This document shows, in pieces, positions 29,611 to 38,453 of a stretch of 64,000 bases of DNA. This DNA comes from CAIKNB01 sp964415965 (GTDB taxonomy: Bacteria; Patescibacteriota; Patescibacteriia; 2-12-FULL-60-25), in contig CAYQCK010000002.1 of the NCBI GenBank assembly GCA_964415965.1, forward strand, positions 186,001-250,000. The letters are read 5' to 3'. How positions within the stretch are numbered: position 1 is the first letter of the stretch; every line of letters starts with the position of its first letter. The notes under the pieces are model-generated. The model had not been told where the DNA came from. It saw nothing but the letters and a program-made list of their open reading frames with translations, and searched no databases. The position numbers and the translations under genes are program-made.

Positions 29611-31425
29611 TCACACATACCACTGCGCCTGCTGGCGATAAAGCTCGGCATATTTGCCGTCACGCGCCACCAGTTCCTCATGCGACCCCTGCTCGGTGAG
29701 CTTCCCTTCGTCGAGCAGGAAGATGCGGTCGGCGCGGCGCACGGTCGAGAAGCGGTGCGAGATGAAGATGAGCCCGCGGCCACCTGAGGCTTTGAGCAAC
29801 GCCTCAAAAAACCGCATCTCAGCGTTGGCGTCCATGGCCGAGGTCGGCTCGTCGAAGCCCAGGATGCGTCCGCCGTGGATGAGCGACCGCGCGATGATGA
29901 GCCGCTGGCGCTGGCCGCCCGAGACCTGGTGCGGAGTGATACCCGGCGGCGCGGCCCAGTCGCCGAGGAACGTGCGGTATTTCTCAGGCAAGGCGTCGAT
30001 GACCACGTCGGCGCCGGCGATGCCCACGCTCCGTTCGAGCGCTAATCCCTGGGGCCGCTTGCCGTTCGGCGCGCCGTACAGCAGATTGTCGCGCACGAAA
30101 TCCTGGTAGATCTTGGCGTCCTGCAGCATCAAATGGAACACCTCGCGCCAAGCGGATGGCTTATAGTCGCGGAGCGGCTTGCCGTTGAGCAGGATTTCGC
30201 CGCGCGTCGGTTGGATGACGCCGGACAGAAGACGCAGCAATGTCGATTTGCCGGCGCCGTTCTCGCCCACGATGGCCAGATGCTCGCCTTCGCCGAGGCG
30301 GAACGTCACGCCGGACACGGCATCCCGCGCCGCGCCGGGATAGCGGTAAGCGACATCCTTGAGCTCCAGGACCATCTTCTGCTTCGGGATGGCGGACCCG
30401 GTGGTCCGTTCCGGCGAGAATTCCAGCAACCGGTTCATGTAAGCCAGGATGTTGGCGTCGGCCCACAACGAGGTCACGGACTCCGAAAAACCGTTTAAGG
30501 CCTCGCCCATGAGCCCGAACAGGTTGAGGGCCACGTACAAAGCGGCCAAAGCCTCGGCCCCGCCGAACGCGGCCCGCCCCAAGATGACGATGACGGCCGC
30601 ATAAGCGGCGATGTGCAGCGTGACCAGGAATGTCCGGTTGCGCAGGCTCAAGAGCGCCATCCTGCGGAAACGCGCCAGGACGTTGAGGCGCGCCGCATCG
30701 CGCTTCCTGAGCACGGTCTTCTCGGCCCCGAGGAGGCGCAGCTCCCGGAATTCGTCGGTGTTGAGGAAGAGATAGCGCGAGTATTCCAGCCGCCGGCCGT
30801 CGAGCGAATTCCAGGTGGACGCCCACAAGTCGGTCGATGATTCGAACCACAAGTTGGCCGCCTGGAACGCGGCGTCGGCCAAAGCCACGGCCGTGACCCA
30901 CCATGGCGCCGCCAAGGCCAAAGCCAAAGTACCGACGAACTTCAGGACGGAACGCATCAGCCATTCGGTGTTCTCGGCCAAGCGGTTCAGCCGCCACATG
31001 TCCTCGCGGACGAAGTCGAGCGAACGGCGGACCTCGGGCCGGTTCAGCGCTTCCGGGTCGAGCCGGGCGATGTGGCCGTAGATCGCCTGCTCGCTGGCCA
31101 AGCTCGAGGCGCGGATGAACCACGAATTCAACCTGGAATACGTGAGTTCGTTGACCAAGCGCCGCAAACCGTACGAGACGATGACCACGCCGATGAGGAA
31201 CGGGGCTTCCGCCGCCTTGCCCTGGGCGATGGCCGCGATGAACTTGGCGAAGAAGTAGACCTCGACCGGTTGGAGGACCGCGCTGAGCACGACCAGGACG
31301 GACCTGAAAAACGAAAGGTACGGATGGGTACGCCAAATTACGCCCAAGAACCGGACGTAGGCGCGGAACCTGTCTTTGGCCGGGAACCGCAACTGCTTCT
31401 CGACCGTATCCTTCGGGTCTGCCAC
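29611..31425 (-). CDS. ABC exporter, fused permease-ATPase half-transporter
   Basis: A 604-residue type IV ABC exporter. The transmembrane domain (about 20-330) has five or six helices with EAPFLIGVVIVSYGLRRLVNEL and long charged cytosolic loops. The ATPase domain (about 355-604) has VGENGAGKST (Walker A), LQDAKIYQDFVRDNLLYG (Q-loop region), VSGGQRQRL (signature), ILGFDEPTSAMD (Walker B) and FISHRFSTVRRADR (H-loop). It should work as a homodimer; the substrate (lipid, peptide or drug) cannot be told. Start is GTG at 31425; a TATACT box lies exactly 6 nt upstream. Confidence 0.94.
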   Translation of the reverse strand: MADPKDTVEKQLRFPAKDRFRAYVRFLGVIWRTHPYLSFFRSVLVVLSAVLQPVEVYFFAKFIAAIAQGKAAEAPFLIGVVIVSYGLRRLVNELTYSRLNSWFIRASSLASEQAIYGHIARLDPEALNRPEVRRSLDFVREDMWRLNRLAENTEWLMRSVLKFVGTLALALAAPWWVTAVALADAAFQAANLWFESSTDLWASTWNSLDGRRLEYSRYLFLNTDEFRELRLLGAEKTVLRKRDAARLNVLARFRRMALLSLRNRTFLVTLHIAAYAAVIVILGRAAFGGAEALAALYVALNLFGLMGEALNGFSESVTSLWADANILAYMNRLLEFSPERTTGSAIPKQKMVLELKDVAYRYPGAARDAVSGVTFRLGEGEHLAIVGENGAGKSTLLRLLSGVIQPTRGEILLNGKPLRDYKPSAWREVFHLMLQDAKIYQDFVRDNLLYGAPNGKRPQGLALERSVGIAGADVVIDALPEKYRTFLGDWAAPPGITPHQVSGGQRQRLIIARSLIHGGRILGFDEPTSAMDANAEMRFFEALLKASGGRGLIFISHRFSTVRRADRIFLLDEGKLTEQGSHEELVARDGKYAELYRQQAQWYV

Positions 31426-31431
31426 GCCGGC

Positions 31432-31437
31432 AGTATA
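31432..31437 (-). promoter_or_regulatory. Putative -10 box of the ABC exporter
   Basis: TATACT (5/6), 6 nt before the GTG start at 31425; leaderless pattern. Confidence 0.5.
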
Positions 31438-31442
31438 TCAGG

Positions 31443-32516
31443 CTAACCGGTAGCTGGCCCGACGAACGGATTCTGCGGCGCGACTTTGGCGCACACCGCC
31501 TCGATTTCCTCCTCTTCCAGCATGCCCTTGAGCATGCCGCGGATTATCTTCTGTTTGATCGCCGGGTCCCACAGGTCGTCCGGGCCGCCCGGCGGTTTGT
31601 TGGCCGACCAGACGGCGAACAGTTCCGTCAGCCGCTTCAGGGGTATCTTGACCAGGATGATGTCTTCGACCTTGCTTCCCGTCTCCCTGGCCTTTTCCTT
31701 CGCTGCCTTGAGCTTGCCGAGCTTGCGGCTCCGCCGGCTGGCGATGGTGAACTGGACGCCGATCGTCCTTTCCTCGCCCTCCTCGACGCCCTCGACCGCG
31801 ACACCGCGCTTGCGGGCCCTGACCTTCAGGATGAAATCGATCTTGAGTTCGATATCCTCGTAGACATTCGCCGCTTCGATGGTGAACGGCACGTCTTCGT
31901 CGATGGAGAGCTTGTTCAGGAACGAGAAGACCATGCGCTCGGCCAGATGGCCCTGCGTGCCCAAGACCTCCTTGTCCATGACCAGACCCCGGTAGCCCTG
32001 GCGGTTGCGCGGGTTCGAAAGCGCGCTATGCGACTGGTCGATGGCGATCTGCCTGTCGAGCTCGCGCTGGAGCAGCCGCCGCGCTTTCTCGATGTAGAAT
32101 TTCTTGCGCACCTGGCGCGGCACGGTCTCGGGATCCAGGGCGTAATTCACGTCCCAGATGCCGTCGGTCAGGAGCGCGCCAAGCCCGACCGGCTCGCGCG
32201 TGCCGTCGGTCTTTTCCCAAAAGAAATCCCCTTGCTTGTCGGCCACGATGCGCCGGGCGCCAGGCTCGTATTCGGTCTCCAGGGCGTCGATACCTTTAAG
32301 CCGCGCCCTGAGCCAATCCATTATCCGTTGTTTTTCCCGCTGGAGCGCTTCGATCTTCCGGACGTTCTCGATGCTCAACCCGCGCTCCTTGGCGATGACC
32401 TGGAGCCCCATCACGTCCTCGAGCTGCGCAACCGTCTCTTCCGTCGGGTCAGGCTCTTTCGGCCGGACAGCCTGCCGCCGCAATTCCCCAAGCGCCGACC
32501 TGAAGCCTTTTTCCAT
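31443..32516 (-). CDS. Hypothetical protein, possible PD-(D/E)XK-like nuclease fold (357 aa)
   Basis: No family recognised with confidence. The N-terminal third is helical and charged (ERGLSIENVRKIEALQREKQR). The central part has an order that could be a PD-(D/E)XK core: AERMVFSFLNKL (helix with Glu), YEDIELKIDFILKV (strand with Asp), then TIGVQFTIASRRSRK (Q-x-T where nucleases have E-x-K). If so, the usual catalytic Lys is displaced. The C-terminal 90 residues are helical and acidic. Start at 32516 is preferred over an upstream in-frame TTG that overlaps the Mrr-like gene. It lies 11 nt downstream of that gene, probably on the same transcript. Confidence 0.6.
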   Translation of the reverse strand: MEKGFRSALGELRRQAVRPKEPDPTEETVAQLEDVMGLQVIAKERGLSIENVRKIEALQREKQRIMDWLRARLKGIDALETEYEPGARRIVADKQGDFFWEKTDGTREPVGLGALLTDGIWDVNYALDPETVPRQVRKKFYIEKARRLLQRELDRQIAIDQSHSALSNPRNRQGYRGLVMDKEVLGTQGHLAERMVFSFLNKLSIDEDVPFTIEAANVYEDIELKIDFILKVRARKRGVAVEGVEEGEERTIGVQFTIASRRSRKLGKLKAAKEKARETGSKVEDIILVKIPLKRLTELFAVWSANKPPGGPDDLWDPAIKQKIIRGMLKGMLEEEEIEAVCAKVAPQNPFVGPATG

Positions 32517-32527
32517 AAAAATAAATT

Positions 32528-33379
32528 CTATCTCCAATTTTCTTTCAGATGCTCCATCAGCTTCTGTTGGAGTTCCACCTTTCCCACTAATTGAACTGAA
32601 TTCGTTTTCGCCAAAGCAACCGCCTCACGCGTAAATTCACCCGTCGTTACGACAACGGCTGACGAGCAATCATAGTGGTTTTTTGCTGCCACAGCCTCTT
32701 GAATGGCCGAATTTCCCACAGAACCTGAATAACGCTTCGCCTGGATAAGAAATCTCTTACCGGCTTGATTTGCAATCAAATCCCCACCCTGGTCTCCGAC
32801 ACTGCCGATCAACTGGACTTGATATCCCATGGCTTCAAATAATCGTTTGAGCAAATTCTCAAATTGACTACCTGTCAAATCACCAAAACTATTGGAATCC
32901 GTCAGGACGCTTTCGGTTGTCAGGGCATATTCCCTCTCATCGATATGATGACGCAGAAGAATTCCGAAATCCTCGTGAGACAGCGCAAAACCCTTTTCTT
33001 CCGCATGTTGCTCAAAATCTTTTATCCGACCCCAGTCAAAACGGTAATTTCGATAAGTCCAGACATTGCGGTTGGATTTGTTTTCTTGTCCGAAACGTGC
33101 GATGAAGTTCTTAACCTCCTGCTCCAAGCCGCTTTTCTTGACTCGTTCCAGAATCTTACTAAGCCGCCACTTGCTGAGTTTGGTCTGCAGCATCATCCAA
33201 CCGGCATAACCTGCAATTATCAGGATGATGATTCCGGAACCCCACGTTAACCATCTCCAAAACATTGCCCGGTTGAAAAAATATGACCCAACCAAAATTA
33301 TTACATAAAACACGAATGCTCCCGCTATCGGATTCAGCATTTCCTCTACATTATCAGCCCTTCGTCGACGACTTGCCAT
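32528..33379 (-). CDS. Membrane-anchored Mrr-like restriction endonuclease-fold protein
   Basis: 283 residues. Two N-terminal transmembrane helices (about 15-35 and 42-62), a helical linker, and a C-terminal Mrr_cat domain: SQFENLLKRLFEAMGYQV, GSVGDQGGDLIANQAGKRFLIQAKRYSGSVGNSAIQEAVAAK and SAVVVTTGEFTREAVALAK. The PD-(D/E)XK residues D (in GGDL), Q and K (in IQAKR) are present. Such membrane-tethered Mrr proteins are common but poorly characterised. Base composition is visibly more AT-rich than all neighbours, suggesting recent acquisition. Start at 33379, 29 nt after pyk; an AGAG motif is a weak Shine-Dalgarno. Confidence 0.88.
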   Translation of the reverse strand: MASRRRRADNVEEMLNPIAGAFVFYVIILVGSYFFNRAMFWRWLTWGSGIIILIIAGYAGWMMLQTKLSKWRLSKILERVKKSGLEQEVKNFIARFGQENKSNRNVWTYRNYRFDWGRIKDFEQHAEEKGFALSHEDFGILLRHHIDEREYALTTESVLTDSNSFGDLTGSQFENLLKRLFEAMGYQVQLIGSVGDQGGDLIANQAGKRFLIQAKRYSGSVGNSAIQEAVAAKNHYDCSSAVVVTTGEFTREAVALAKTNSVQLVGKVELQQKLMEHLKENWR

Positions 33380-33408
33380 ACGCTCTTTTTGTTGGCAGAG
33401 AATAAATC

Positions 33409-34860
33409 TCAAACCTCCCGGATCTCAACCAGGTTCACCCTTCCCGGCACGCCGACCGGCTCGCCGGCCACGACGATGATCTTGTCGCCTTTGTGCACGG
33501 CGTGGCGCTTCTTGAGCACCGAAAGCGAGCGCTCTACGAGCTCTTCGACGGTGCGGCAGCGCGGCAGGAGGAACGGCACCACGCCCCATGACAGGTTGAG
33601 CTGGCGTTGGACGCGATCGTCGTCGGTCGCGACGTAGATGGCTTTTTCCGGGCGGTGCCGGCTGACGAGGCGCCCGGTGTCGCCGGACATCGAGGCGACC
33701 AGGATGCCTTCGGCTTCGGTGTCGCGTGCCAGGAGCTTGGCGACTTCCGAGACGGCCTCTTCCGTCGATTGCTTCGCGGGTTTCTTCACGCGCCCGGGCT
33801 GCATGTTGTCGTAGACCGACGATTCGGTCTCGCGGATGACCTTGGCCATGGTCTGGACCGATTCCAACGGATACTTGCCGCTGGCCGTCTCGCCCGACAG
33901 CATGACCGCGTCGGTGTGGTCGATGACGGCGTTGGCGATGTCCGAGACTTCGGCGCGCGTCGGCCGCGGATTGCGGATCATGGAGTCCAGCATCTGGGTA
34001 GCCACGATGACCGGCTTGGCCGCGGCCAGGCACTTGTCGATGAGGCTCTTCTGGATGAGCGGCACCTCCTCGGCCCGCATCTCGATGCCCAAATCGCCGC
34101 GCGCCACCATGATGCCGTCCACGACTTCGAGGATCTCGTCGATGGCGTCCACGGCTTCGCCCTTCTCGACCTTAGCCACGATGCGGATGGGATGCTCGGC
34201 GCCGTGCAGGATGCCGAGCTCGTCTTCGTATTGTTTGATGAGGAACTTCAGGTCCAAGATGTCCTTGGCGCTGCGCACGAACGACAGCGCCACCCAGTCC
34301 ACGTGCTGGGACACCCCGAACTTCACGTCGTCCATGTCCTTCTCGCTCATGGCTGAGGCGGAAACCTTGGTGTCCGGCATGTTCATGCCCTTGTGCGAGA
34401 GCAGGATGCCGCCGTCCATGATCTCGACCGTCACGTCCTGGCCCTGGACTTCCACGACTTTGCCCGACATCAGCCCATCATCGAACAGCAACCGCTCGCC
34501 CGGCTTTACGTCCTTGTGCAGGTTGGCGTACGTGACCGGCAGCTTCTTGGGGATGCTGGCTTTGCCGGTCGTGAATGTGACCTGGGTGCCGGGCTTGAGC
34601 TCGATCCCCTCTTTGGGCAGTTCGCCGACGCGAATCTTGGGGCCCTGCAGGTCCTGCAGGATGGCGATGGGTTCGCCCGTCTCCTCGGCGATGCTCCGGA
34701 TGATCTTGATCATCCGGGCGTGGTCGTCATGCGTGCCGTGCGAAAAGTTGAGCCGCGCCACGTTCATCCCGGCTTTGACGAGGTCCGTTATCTTGTCTTT
34801 GGTCCCGGACGCCGGACCCAGCGTGCACACGATCTTGGTGCGTTTGGTCAGTTTTGCCAT
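33409..34860 (-). CDS. pyk: Pyruvate kinase
   Basis: A 483-residue enzyme converting PEP and ADP to pyruvate and ATP. Seen: RTKIVCTLGPAS, GMNVARLNFSHGTHDDH, LQDLQGPKIRVGEL, LLFDDGLMSGKV, DWVALSFVRSAKDI, RIVAKVEKGEAV (catalytic Lys), DGIMVARGDLGIEM (metal site), ATQMLDSMIRNPRPTRAEVSDIANAV and MLSGETASGKYP. Complete C-terminal allosteric domain (about 355-480). Start at 34860 lies 9 nt from TACAAT, with a -35 at 17-nt spacing, so it is probably leaderless. It heads a run with the Mrr-like and nuclease-like genes. Confidence 0.98.
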   Translation of the reverse strand: MAKLTKRTKIVCTLGPASGTKDKITDLVKAGMNVARLNFSHGTHDDHARMIKIIRSIAEETGEPIAILQDLQGPKIRVGELPKEGIELKPGTQVTFTTGKASIPKKLPVTYANLHKDVKPGERLLFDDGLMSGKVVEVQGQDVTVEIMDGGILLSHKGMNMPDTKVSASAMSEKDMDDVKFGVSQHVDWVALSFVRSAKDILDLKFLIKQYEDELGILHGAEHPIRIVAKVEKGEAVDAIDEILEVVDGIMVARGDLGIEMRAEEVPLIQKSLIDKCLAAAKPVIVATQMLDSMIRNPRPTRAEVSDIANAVIDHTDAVMLSGETASGKYPLESVQTMAKVIRETESSVYDNMQPGRVKKPAKQSTEEAVSEVAKLLARDTEAEGILVASMSGDTGRLVSRHRPEKAIYVATDDDRVQRQLNLSWGVVPFLLPRCRTVEELVERSLSVLKKRHAVHKGDKIIVVAGEPVGVPGRVNLVEIREV

Positions 34861-34869
34861 ATTGGGCCA

Positions 34870-34898
34870 ATTGTACCTGCGGGGGGAATCCAGGGCAA
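34870..34898 (-). promoter_or_regulatory. Promoter of pyk
   Basis: -35 TTGCCC (34898-34893), 17-nt spacer, -10 TACAAT (34875-34870), 9 nt before the ATG. The best supported of the short-leader promoters. Confidence 0.7.
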
Positions 34899-34917
34899 AA
34901 GCCTCGGTCAGCCATCC

Positions 34918-36468
34918 TCACTCGCGCCACTTCTTGGCCTCCTCGAGGTAAATCCCCAAGATCGCCGGACGCATCAGGACGCTCACCTCCCCGGTCCCCG
35001 GGTCCTGGATATCATTGTCGAAAACGAACAGGGTCGGCAACATCTCGCCGGTCAAAAATCTGGTCGGCACCTGGATCTTCACCTGTTTCGGGTCAGGCGG
35101 CGCCTTGGGCGAACCCAGGACGAATCCCCATTCGCCGAAAGCCGGTACCTGGACATGCACCGGGAGCGTGGCGAAACCGGCGGCTTCGACCGTCTTGCGG
35201 ATCGACCAGAAAGACCGCTTGGAGAAATACGGCGATGTCGCCTGGGTCATGAAATAGCCGTCCTCGGCCAAATGGCGCTTGGCCAACGCGTAGAACTCTT
35301 GGGAATAGAGCTTCGCCAAGCTCTCGTCGTTCGGATCGGGCAAATCGGCCAAGATGACGTCGTAGGTGCCGGAAGTCTCGCGCAGGAACGTGAAGGCGTC
35401 GGCGTTGACGATGCTGACCCGGTCGTCGGAAAAGGCATTCCGGTTCAACGCCGTGAGCAAAGGATGCTCGGCCGCCAGGCGCGTCATCCGCGCATCCAGA
35501 TCCACCAAGGTCAGGCGCTTGACGCTTTGGTATTTCAGGATTTCCCGCGCCGCCAGACCGTCTCCTCCGCCCAAGACGAGGACATTCTCCGTCCGCCTGG
35601 CCGAACCCAGGGGCAAATGGACCAGCGGCTCATGGTACCGGTATTCGTCCACGCTGCTGAATTGCAGGTTGGCGTTGAGGAACAGCCGGACATCGTCTTT
35701 GAACCGGGTGATGGCGATCTTCTGGTACGGCGTCTGTTCCGACAGGATAATCTGGTCGCGGTAGACCCCCTGCTCAAGCTGCGCCGCCAGCCGGTTGGCG
35801 TAGAGCGTGCCGCCGGCCAAGGCCGCGGTCGTGACCGCCAAGGCCGCACCCAAGGCCGTGGCATGCCGGATGCGCCGCCGGAAGATGACGAATATCACGC
35901 CGGCGATGGCCGCGTTCATGAGGCCGATGACATAGGCCGTGCGCAGCAGCCCGAGCTTTGGCAGCAGCACGAGCGGAAAGAGGAGCGACGCCAACAGCGC
36001 GCCCAGGTAATCCAGCGACAGGATCCGCGACAGGACGAGCGTCCCCTCCCCTTTGGACTTAAGGATGCTGAACATGAGCGGAATCTCCAGCCCGATAAGC
36101 ACGCCCAGCATGATGATGACCGCGAAAAAAACCGGCTCGACCGCCAGGTTGCGGTTGAAGATCCAGAACATGGCCGCCGGCGCGTTCCCGCCGATGAAGG
36201 CGATCAGGCACTCGTTGGCGATGAACGCCGATTCCGGCGCTTGGGCCAAGCGCGGGGCCGCGAGCGAACCCAAGCCCATGCCGAACAGCATGAAGCCGAT
36301 GGTCAGGGAAAACTGCAGGACGCTGTCGCCCAGCAGGTAGGATGAAACCGTCCCGATGATGAGCTCGTAGATTATCCCGCCCAAAGCGATTATCAAGGCC
36401 GCGAAAAAGACGCCGACCCGCTCTCCGCGCACCGGTTCCATCTCGGGTCCAGGTTGGTTCTGGGGCAC
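34918..36468 (-). CDS. Membrane-bound spermidine synthase-like protein
   Basis: 516 residues: an N-terminal membrane domain of about seven helices (18-225), then a polyamine aminopropyltransferase-like domain (about 250-470). Seen: YQKIAITRF, FSSVDEYRYHEPLVHLPL, VLVLGGGDGLAAREIL (SAM-binding), LTLVDLDARM and YDVILADLPDPNDE (catalytic Asp region). This fusion is the usual form found with SpeD, DUF350 and DUF4178. It would use decarboxylated SAM made by SpeD encoded upstream. GTG at 36468 is used; an internal ATG nine codons later is possible. It starts 3 nt after the DUF350 stop and is the last gene of the cluster. Confidence 0.9.
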   Translation of the reverse strand: MPQNQPGPEMEPVRGERVGVFFAALIIALGGIIYELIIGTVSSYLLGDSVLQFSLTIGFMLFGMGLGSLAAPRLAQAPESAFIANECLIAFIGGNAPAAMFWIFNRNLAVEPVFFAVIIMLGVLIGLEIPLMFSILKSKGEGTLVLSRILSLDYLGALLASLLFPLVLLPKLGLLRTAYVIGLMNAAIAGVIFVIFRRRIRHATALGAALAVTTAALAGGTLYANRLAAQLEQGVYRDQIILSEQTPYQKIAITRFKDDVRLFLNANLQFSSVDEYRYHEPLVHLPLGSARRTENVLVLGGGDGLAAREILKYQSVKRLTLVDLDARMTRLAAEHPLLTALNRNAFSDDRVSIVNADAFTFLRETSGTYDVILADLPDPNDESLAKLYSQEFYALAKRHLAEDGYFMTQATSPYFSKRSFWSIRKTVEAAGFATLPVHVQVPAFGEWGFVLGSPKAPPDPKQVKIQVPTRFLTGEMLPTLFVFDNDIQDPGTGEVSVLMRPAILGIYLEEAKKWRE

Positions 36469-36471
36469 GGC

Positions 36472-36690
36472 TCAACCGCTGATGGCCGAAGCGATGATGA
36501 TGGCGATGGCGATGAAGATGCCGGACAACACGACGCCGGAGGCGACGTTATGCTCTTCGACGAGCTCGCGCCTCAAGTTGAGCTTGAAGACCGAGTTGAC
36601 CGCGATCACCGAGATGACCATGAGCGCCAGGCCGAGCACGGTATAGACGATGCTGCCCAGCACCAGGTCCAATTGGAGTCCTGAATTCAT
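36472..36690 (-). CDS. DUF350 membrane protein, half-length
   Basis: 72 residues with two transmembrane helices (about 9-32 and 49-70) joined by a charged loop NSVFKLNLRRELVEEHNVASG. The loop-helix2 sequence is typical of DUF350 (YjfL-like), which is usually twice as long with duplicated helix pairs, so this is the single-repeat form and probably oligomerises. DUF350 is repeatedly found with SpeD and spermidine-synthase-like genes in predicted membrane-stress clusters. Confidence 0.8.
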   Translation of the reverse strand: MNSGLQLDLVLGSIVYTVLGLALMVISVIAVNSVFKLNLRRELVEEHNVASGVVLSGIFIAIAIIIASAISG

Positions 36691-36719
36691 AATGTTTGTC
36701 TGTTAGATGAATCTCATTG

Positions 36720-36905
36720 TTATTTCCCGAAGCTCCGCGTCGTGTTCCGGTGCGTGCGTTGGTACACGGCCGCCGATTCGAGGCGCACGGTCATCACGGA
36801 ATCTTCTTTCGGTTTGCCGACCGCGAAAAAAGAGGCGCCGGCCCCCAGCAAGCCTGCAGCCGCCACCGCCACCAGTATCCAAGTCATTCTGCCCATATGC
36901 ATCAT
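36720..36905 (-). CDS. Small single-TM protein of the polyamine cluster (61 aa)
   Basis: MMHMGRM, a hydrophobic helix (about 8-29) and a short polar tail (KPKEDSVMTVRLESAAVYQRTHRNTT). Its ATG overlaps the DUF4178 stop (ATGA), which makes expression likely. No family recognised. Confidence 0.65.
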   Translation of the reverse strand: MMHMGRMTWILVAVAAAGLLGAGASFFAVGKPKEDSVMTVRLESAAVYQRTHRNTTRSFGK

Positions 36906-38041
36906 TCGGAGTCGTCCAAGTTATCCAGCGCCAGCCCGAGACCTCCCGACAGCCACGAGACATATGGGCCGAAGGGCAATTCCTGGATTTCGACGTCGGC
37001 TTGGAACGGAGCCGTAGCCGATACCGACTTTATCTCCAAATAGTATTTCCCGCCATGGCTCAGCCTGAAATCGGCCCGGCCGATATACGTATCGGCCGAC
37101 ACCGCGCCGCTCGCGACCGGTTGATGGACCGCCTGCAACTGCCGGGTCGTGGCGACGGCCTGGTCGACAAGGGTCAATTTGACCTCGGCCTTGGACATGC
37201 CGTCTTTCGTGCCTATCTCGACCGCGTGGGCCGGGAACGCCGCCGCCAAGGCGAACGGCCCGACCAAGTCCCCCGGCTCGACGCACTCCGGCGCGCCGGT
37301 GCCCGACGGGCACAACCTGAAGCTCATCGAGGCGACCGGACGCTCGAATATCTGGGCGGCCGCCAACGCCACCACGACCAGCACGAAAAAACCGCCCTTC
37401 AGCGCCGTGCCGACGCCGACGTCGGCCATGAGCGGGGACGCCGCAGCCTTGGGTTCGGGGATGCCGAAAGCTTTGGCGATTTCGGCGCCGGACACTATCT
37501 TGCCCTTGAAATGCTCTTCCCCGTCCTTATCCCGTTCGACCGCGTACAGGTATCCCGACGGCAACCGATAGGTGGTGTAGGAATAGGTCTCGCCGGGAAG
37601 GGCCTTCCACGGGATCTCGCCTTGCGCGAACAGGAGGGTGCCGGATTCGTTGTCGTCGACGATGCTCGAACCGGAATACTTTTCGGAACCAAGCGCCGCG
37701 GCGACATACAACGTGTACCGCGCCAGCTCCGGTTCGTACTCCAACCAATACTCGTCCTTGCCGTCGGTCAACAGCAGCTCCTCCCAGACCCAAGTGTCCT
37801 CATCATCCTCGCCGCGGTAAGCCAAACGGCCGATGGTCTTGAGGGAGTGCCCGCCCAACACCACGTCTTGGCCGAGCCCGATCCCCGAATAGCCGCTCCG
37901 CGCGATCTTGTCGCCCGGCCTCAGCACGCCGCCCTCTTGCGGCGCCAGATAGGCTTGGCACTTCCGGCACACAAAAAGCTCTGACCCGGGCAGGGCGAGC
38001 CGGAAAGGCGTGCTGCATTGCGGACAAGCCGTCATTTTCAT
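36902..38041 (-). CDS. DUF4178 domain protein with N-terminal zinc ribbon
   Basis: 379 residues. An N-terminal zinc ribbon (CPQCSTPFRLALPGSELFVCRKCQAYL) is followed by the DUF4178 beta-domain (about 45-200; GQDVVLGGHSLKTIGRLAYRGEDDEDTWVWEELLLTDGKDEYWLEYE). A transmembrane helix (about 218-238) and an extracytoplasmic beta-rich C-terminal domain with two Cys (CPSGTGAPECVEPGD) come next. DUF4178 co-occurs with DUF350, SpeD and spermidine-synthase-like proteins. Start at 38041 is set by the zinc ribbon and the 4-nt ATGA overlap with speD; longer frames would run into speD. Confidence 0.87.
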   Translation of the reverse strand: MKMTACPQCSTPFRLALPGSELFVCRKCQAYLAPQEGGVLRPGDKIARSGYSGIGLGQDVVLGGHSLKTIGRLAYRGEDDEDTWVWEELLLTDGKDEYWLEYEPELARYTLYVAAALGSEKYSGSSIVDDNESGTLLFAQGEIPWKALPGETYSYTTYRLPSGYLYAVERDKDGEEHFKGKIVSGAEIAKAFGIPEPKAAASPLMADVGVGTALKGGFFVLVVVALAAAQIFERPVASMSFRLCPSGTGAPECVEPGDLVGPFALAAAFPAHAVEIGTKDGMSKAEVKLTLVDQAVATTRQLQAVHQPVASGAVSADTYIGRADFRLSHGGKYYLEIKSVSATAPFQADVEIQELPFGPYVSWLSGGLGLALDNLDDSE

Positions 38042-38418
38042 GGCAGGAGTTGGATGCGGATGCTCTTCGGGGCGAGCCGCGACCTCAGGCGATCGCGGAA
38101 AATCCGGATTTCGCGGCGGCCGAATTTTTTGCACGTGACCATCTCGACGACGGCGAACGCCCGTTCCGGCCAGGTATGGATCGAGAGATGGGATTCGCTG
38201 AGCAGGAGCACCGCCGTCACGCCCTGCGGCTTGAAGGCATGGCTTGCTCGGCCGACAACAGTATAACCCATGCTCCGGGCCAAATCCGCAAGCAAAGCCC
38301 TAGCCCCCTTCTCATCGACCCCGTCAACGTCTGCCGCCACCCTTGCGAAAACGTTCGTGATATCCGAAAGAAGCGGCTTTTCCTGCCGTTTCTGCGGTGA
38401 CCGGCGAGGCTTCCCCAT
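38038..38418 (-). CDS. speD: S-adenosylmethionine decarboxylase proenzyme
   Basis: A 126-residue class 1b AdoMetDC. The proenzyme cleaves itself between Glu75 and Ser76 in LSESHLSIHTWPE to form the pyruvoyl cofactor; His81 and Cys96 (in VVEMVTC) are the other conserved active-site residues. The product, decarboxylated SAM, is the aminopropyl donor for the spermidine-synthase-like protein encoded at the end of the same cluster. First gene of the operon, with a clear promoter. Confidence 0.95.
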   Translation of the reverse strand: MGKPRRSPQKRQEKPLLSDITNVFARVAADVDGVDEKGARALLADLARSMGYTVVGRASHAFKPQGVTAVLLLSESHLSIHTWPERAFAVVEMVTCKKFGRREIRIFRDRLRSRLAPKSIRIQLLP

Positions 38419-38424
38419 GCCGGT

Positions 38425-38453
38425 ATTTAAACCTTAAATGGCCGGACTGTCCA
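38425..38453 (-). promoter_or_regulatory. Promoter of the speD cluster
   Basis: -35 TGGACA (38453-38448), 17-nt spacer, -10 TTAAAT (38430-38425), exactly 6 nt before the ATG: predicted leaderless. Confidence 0.65.
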
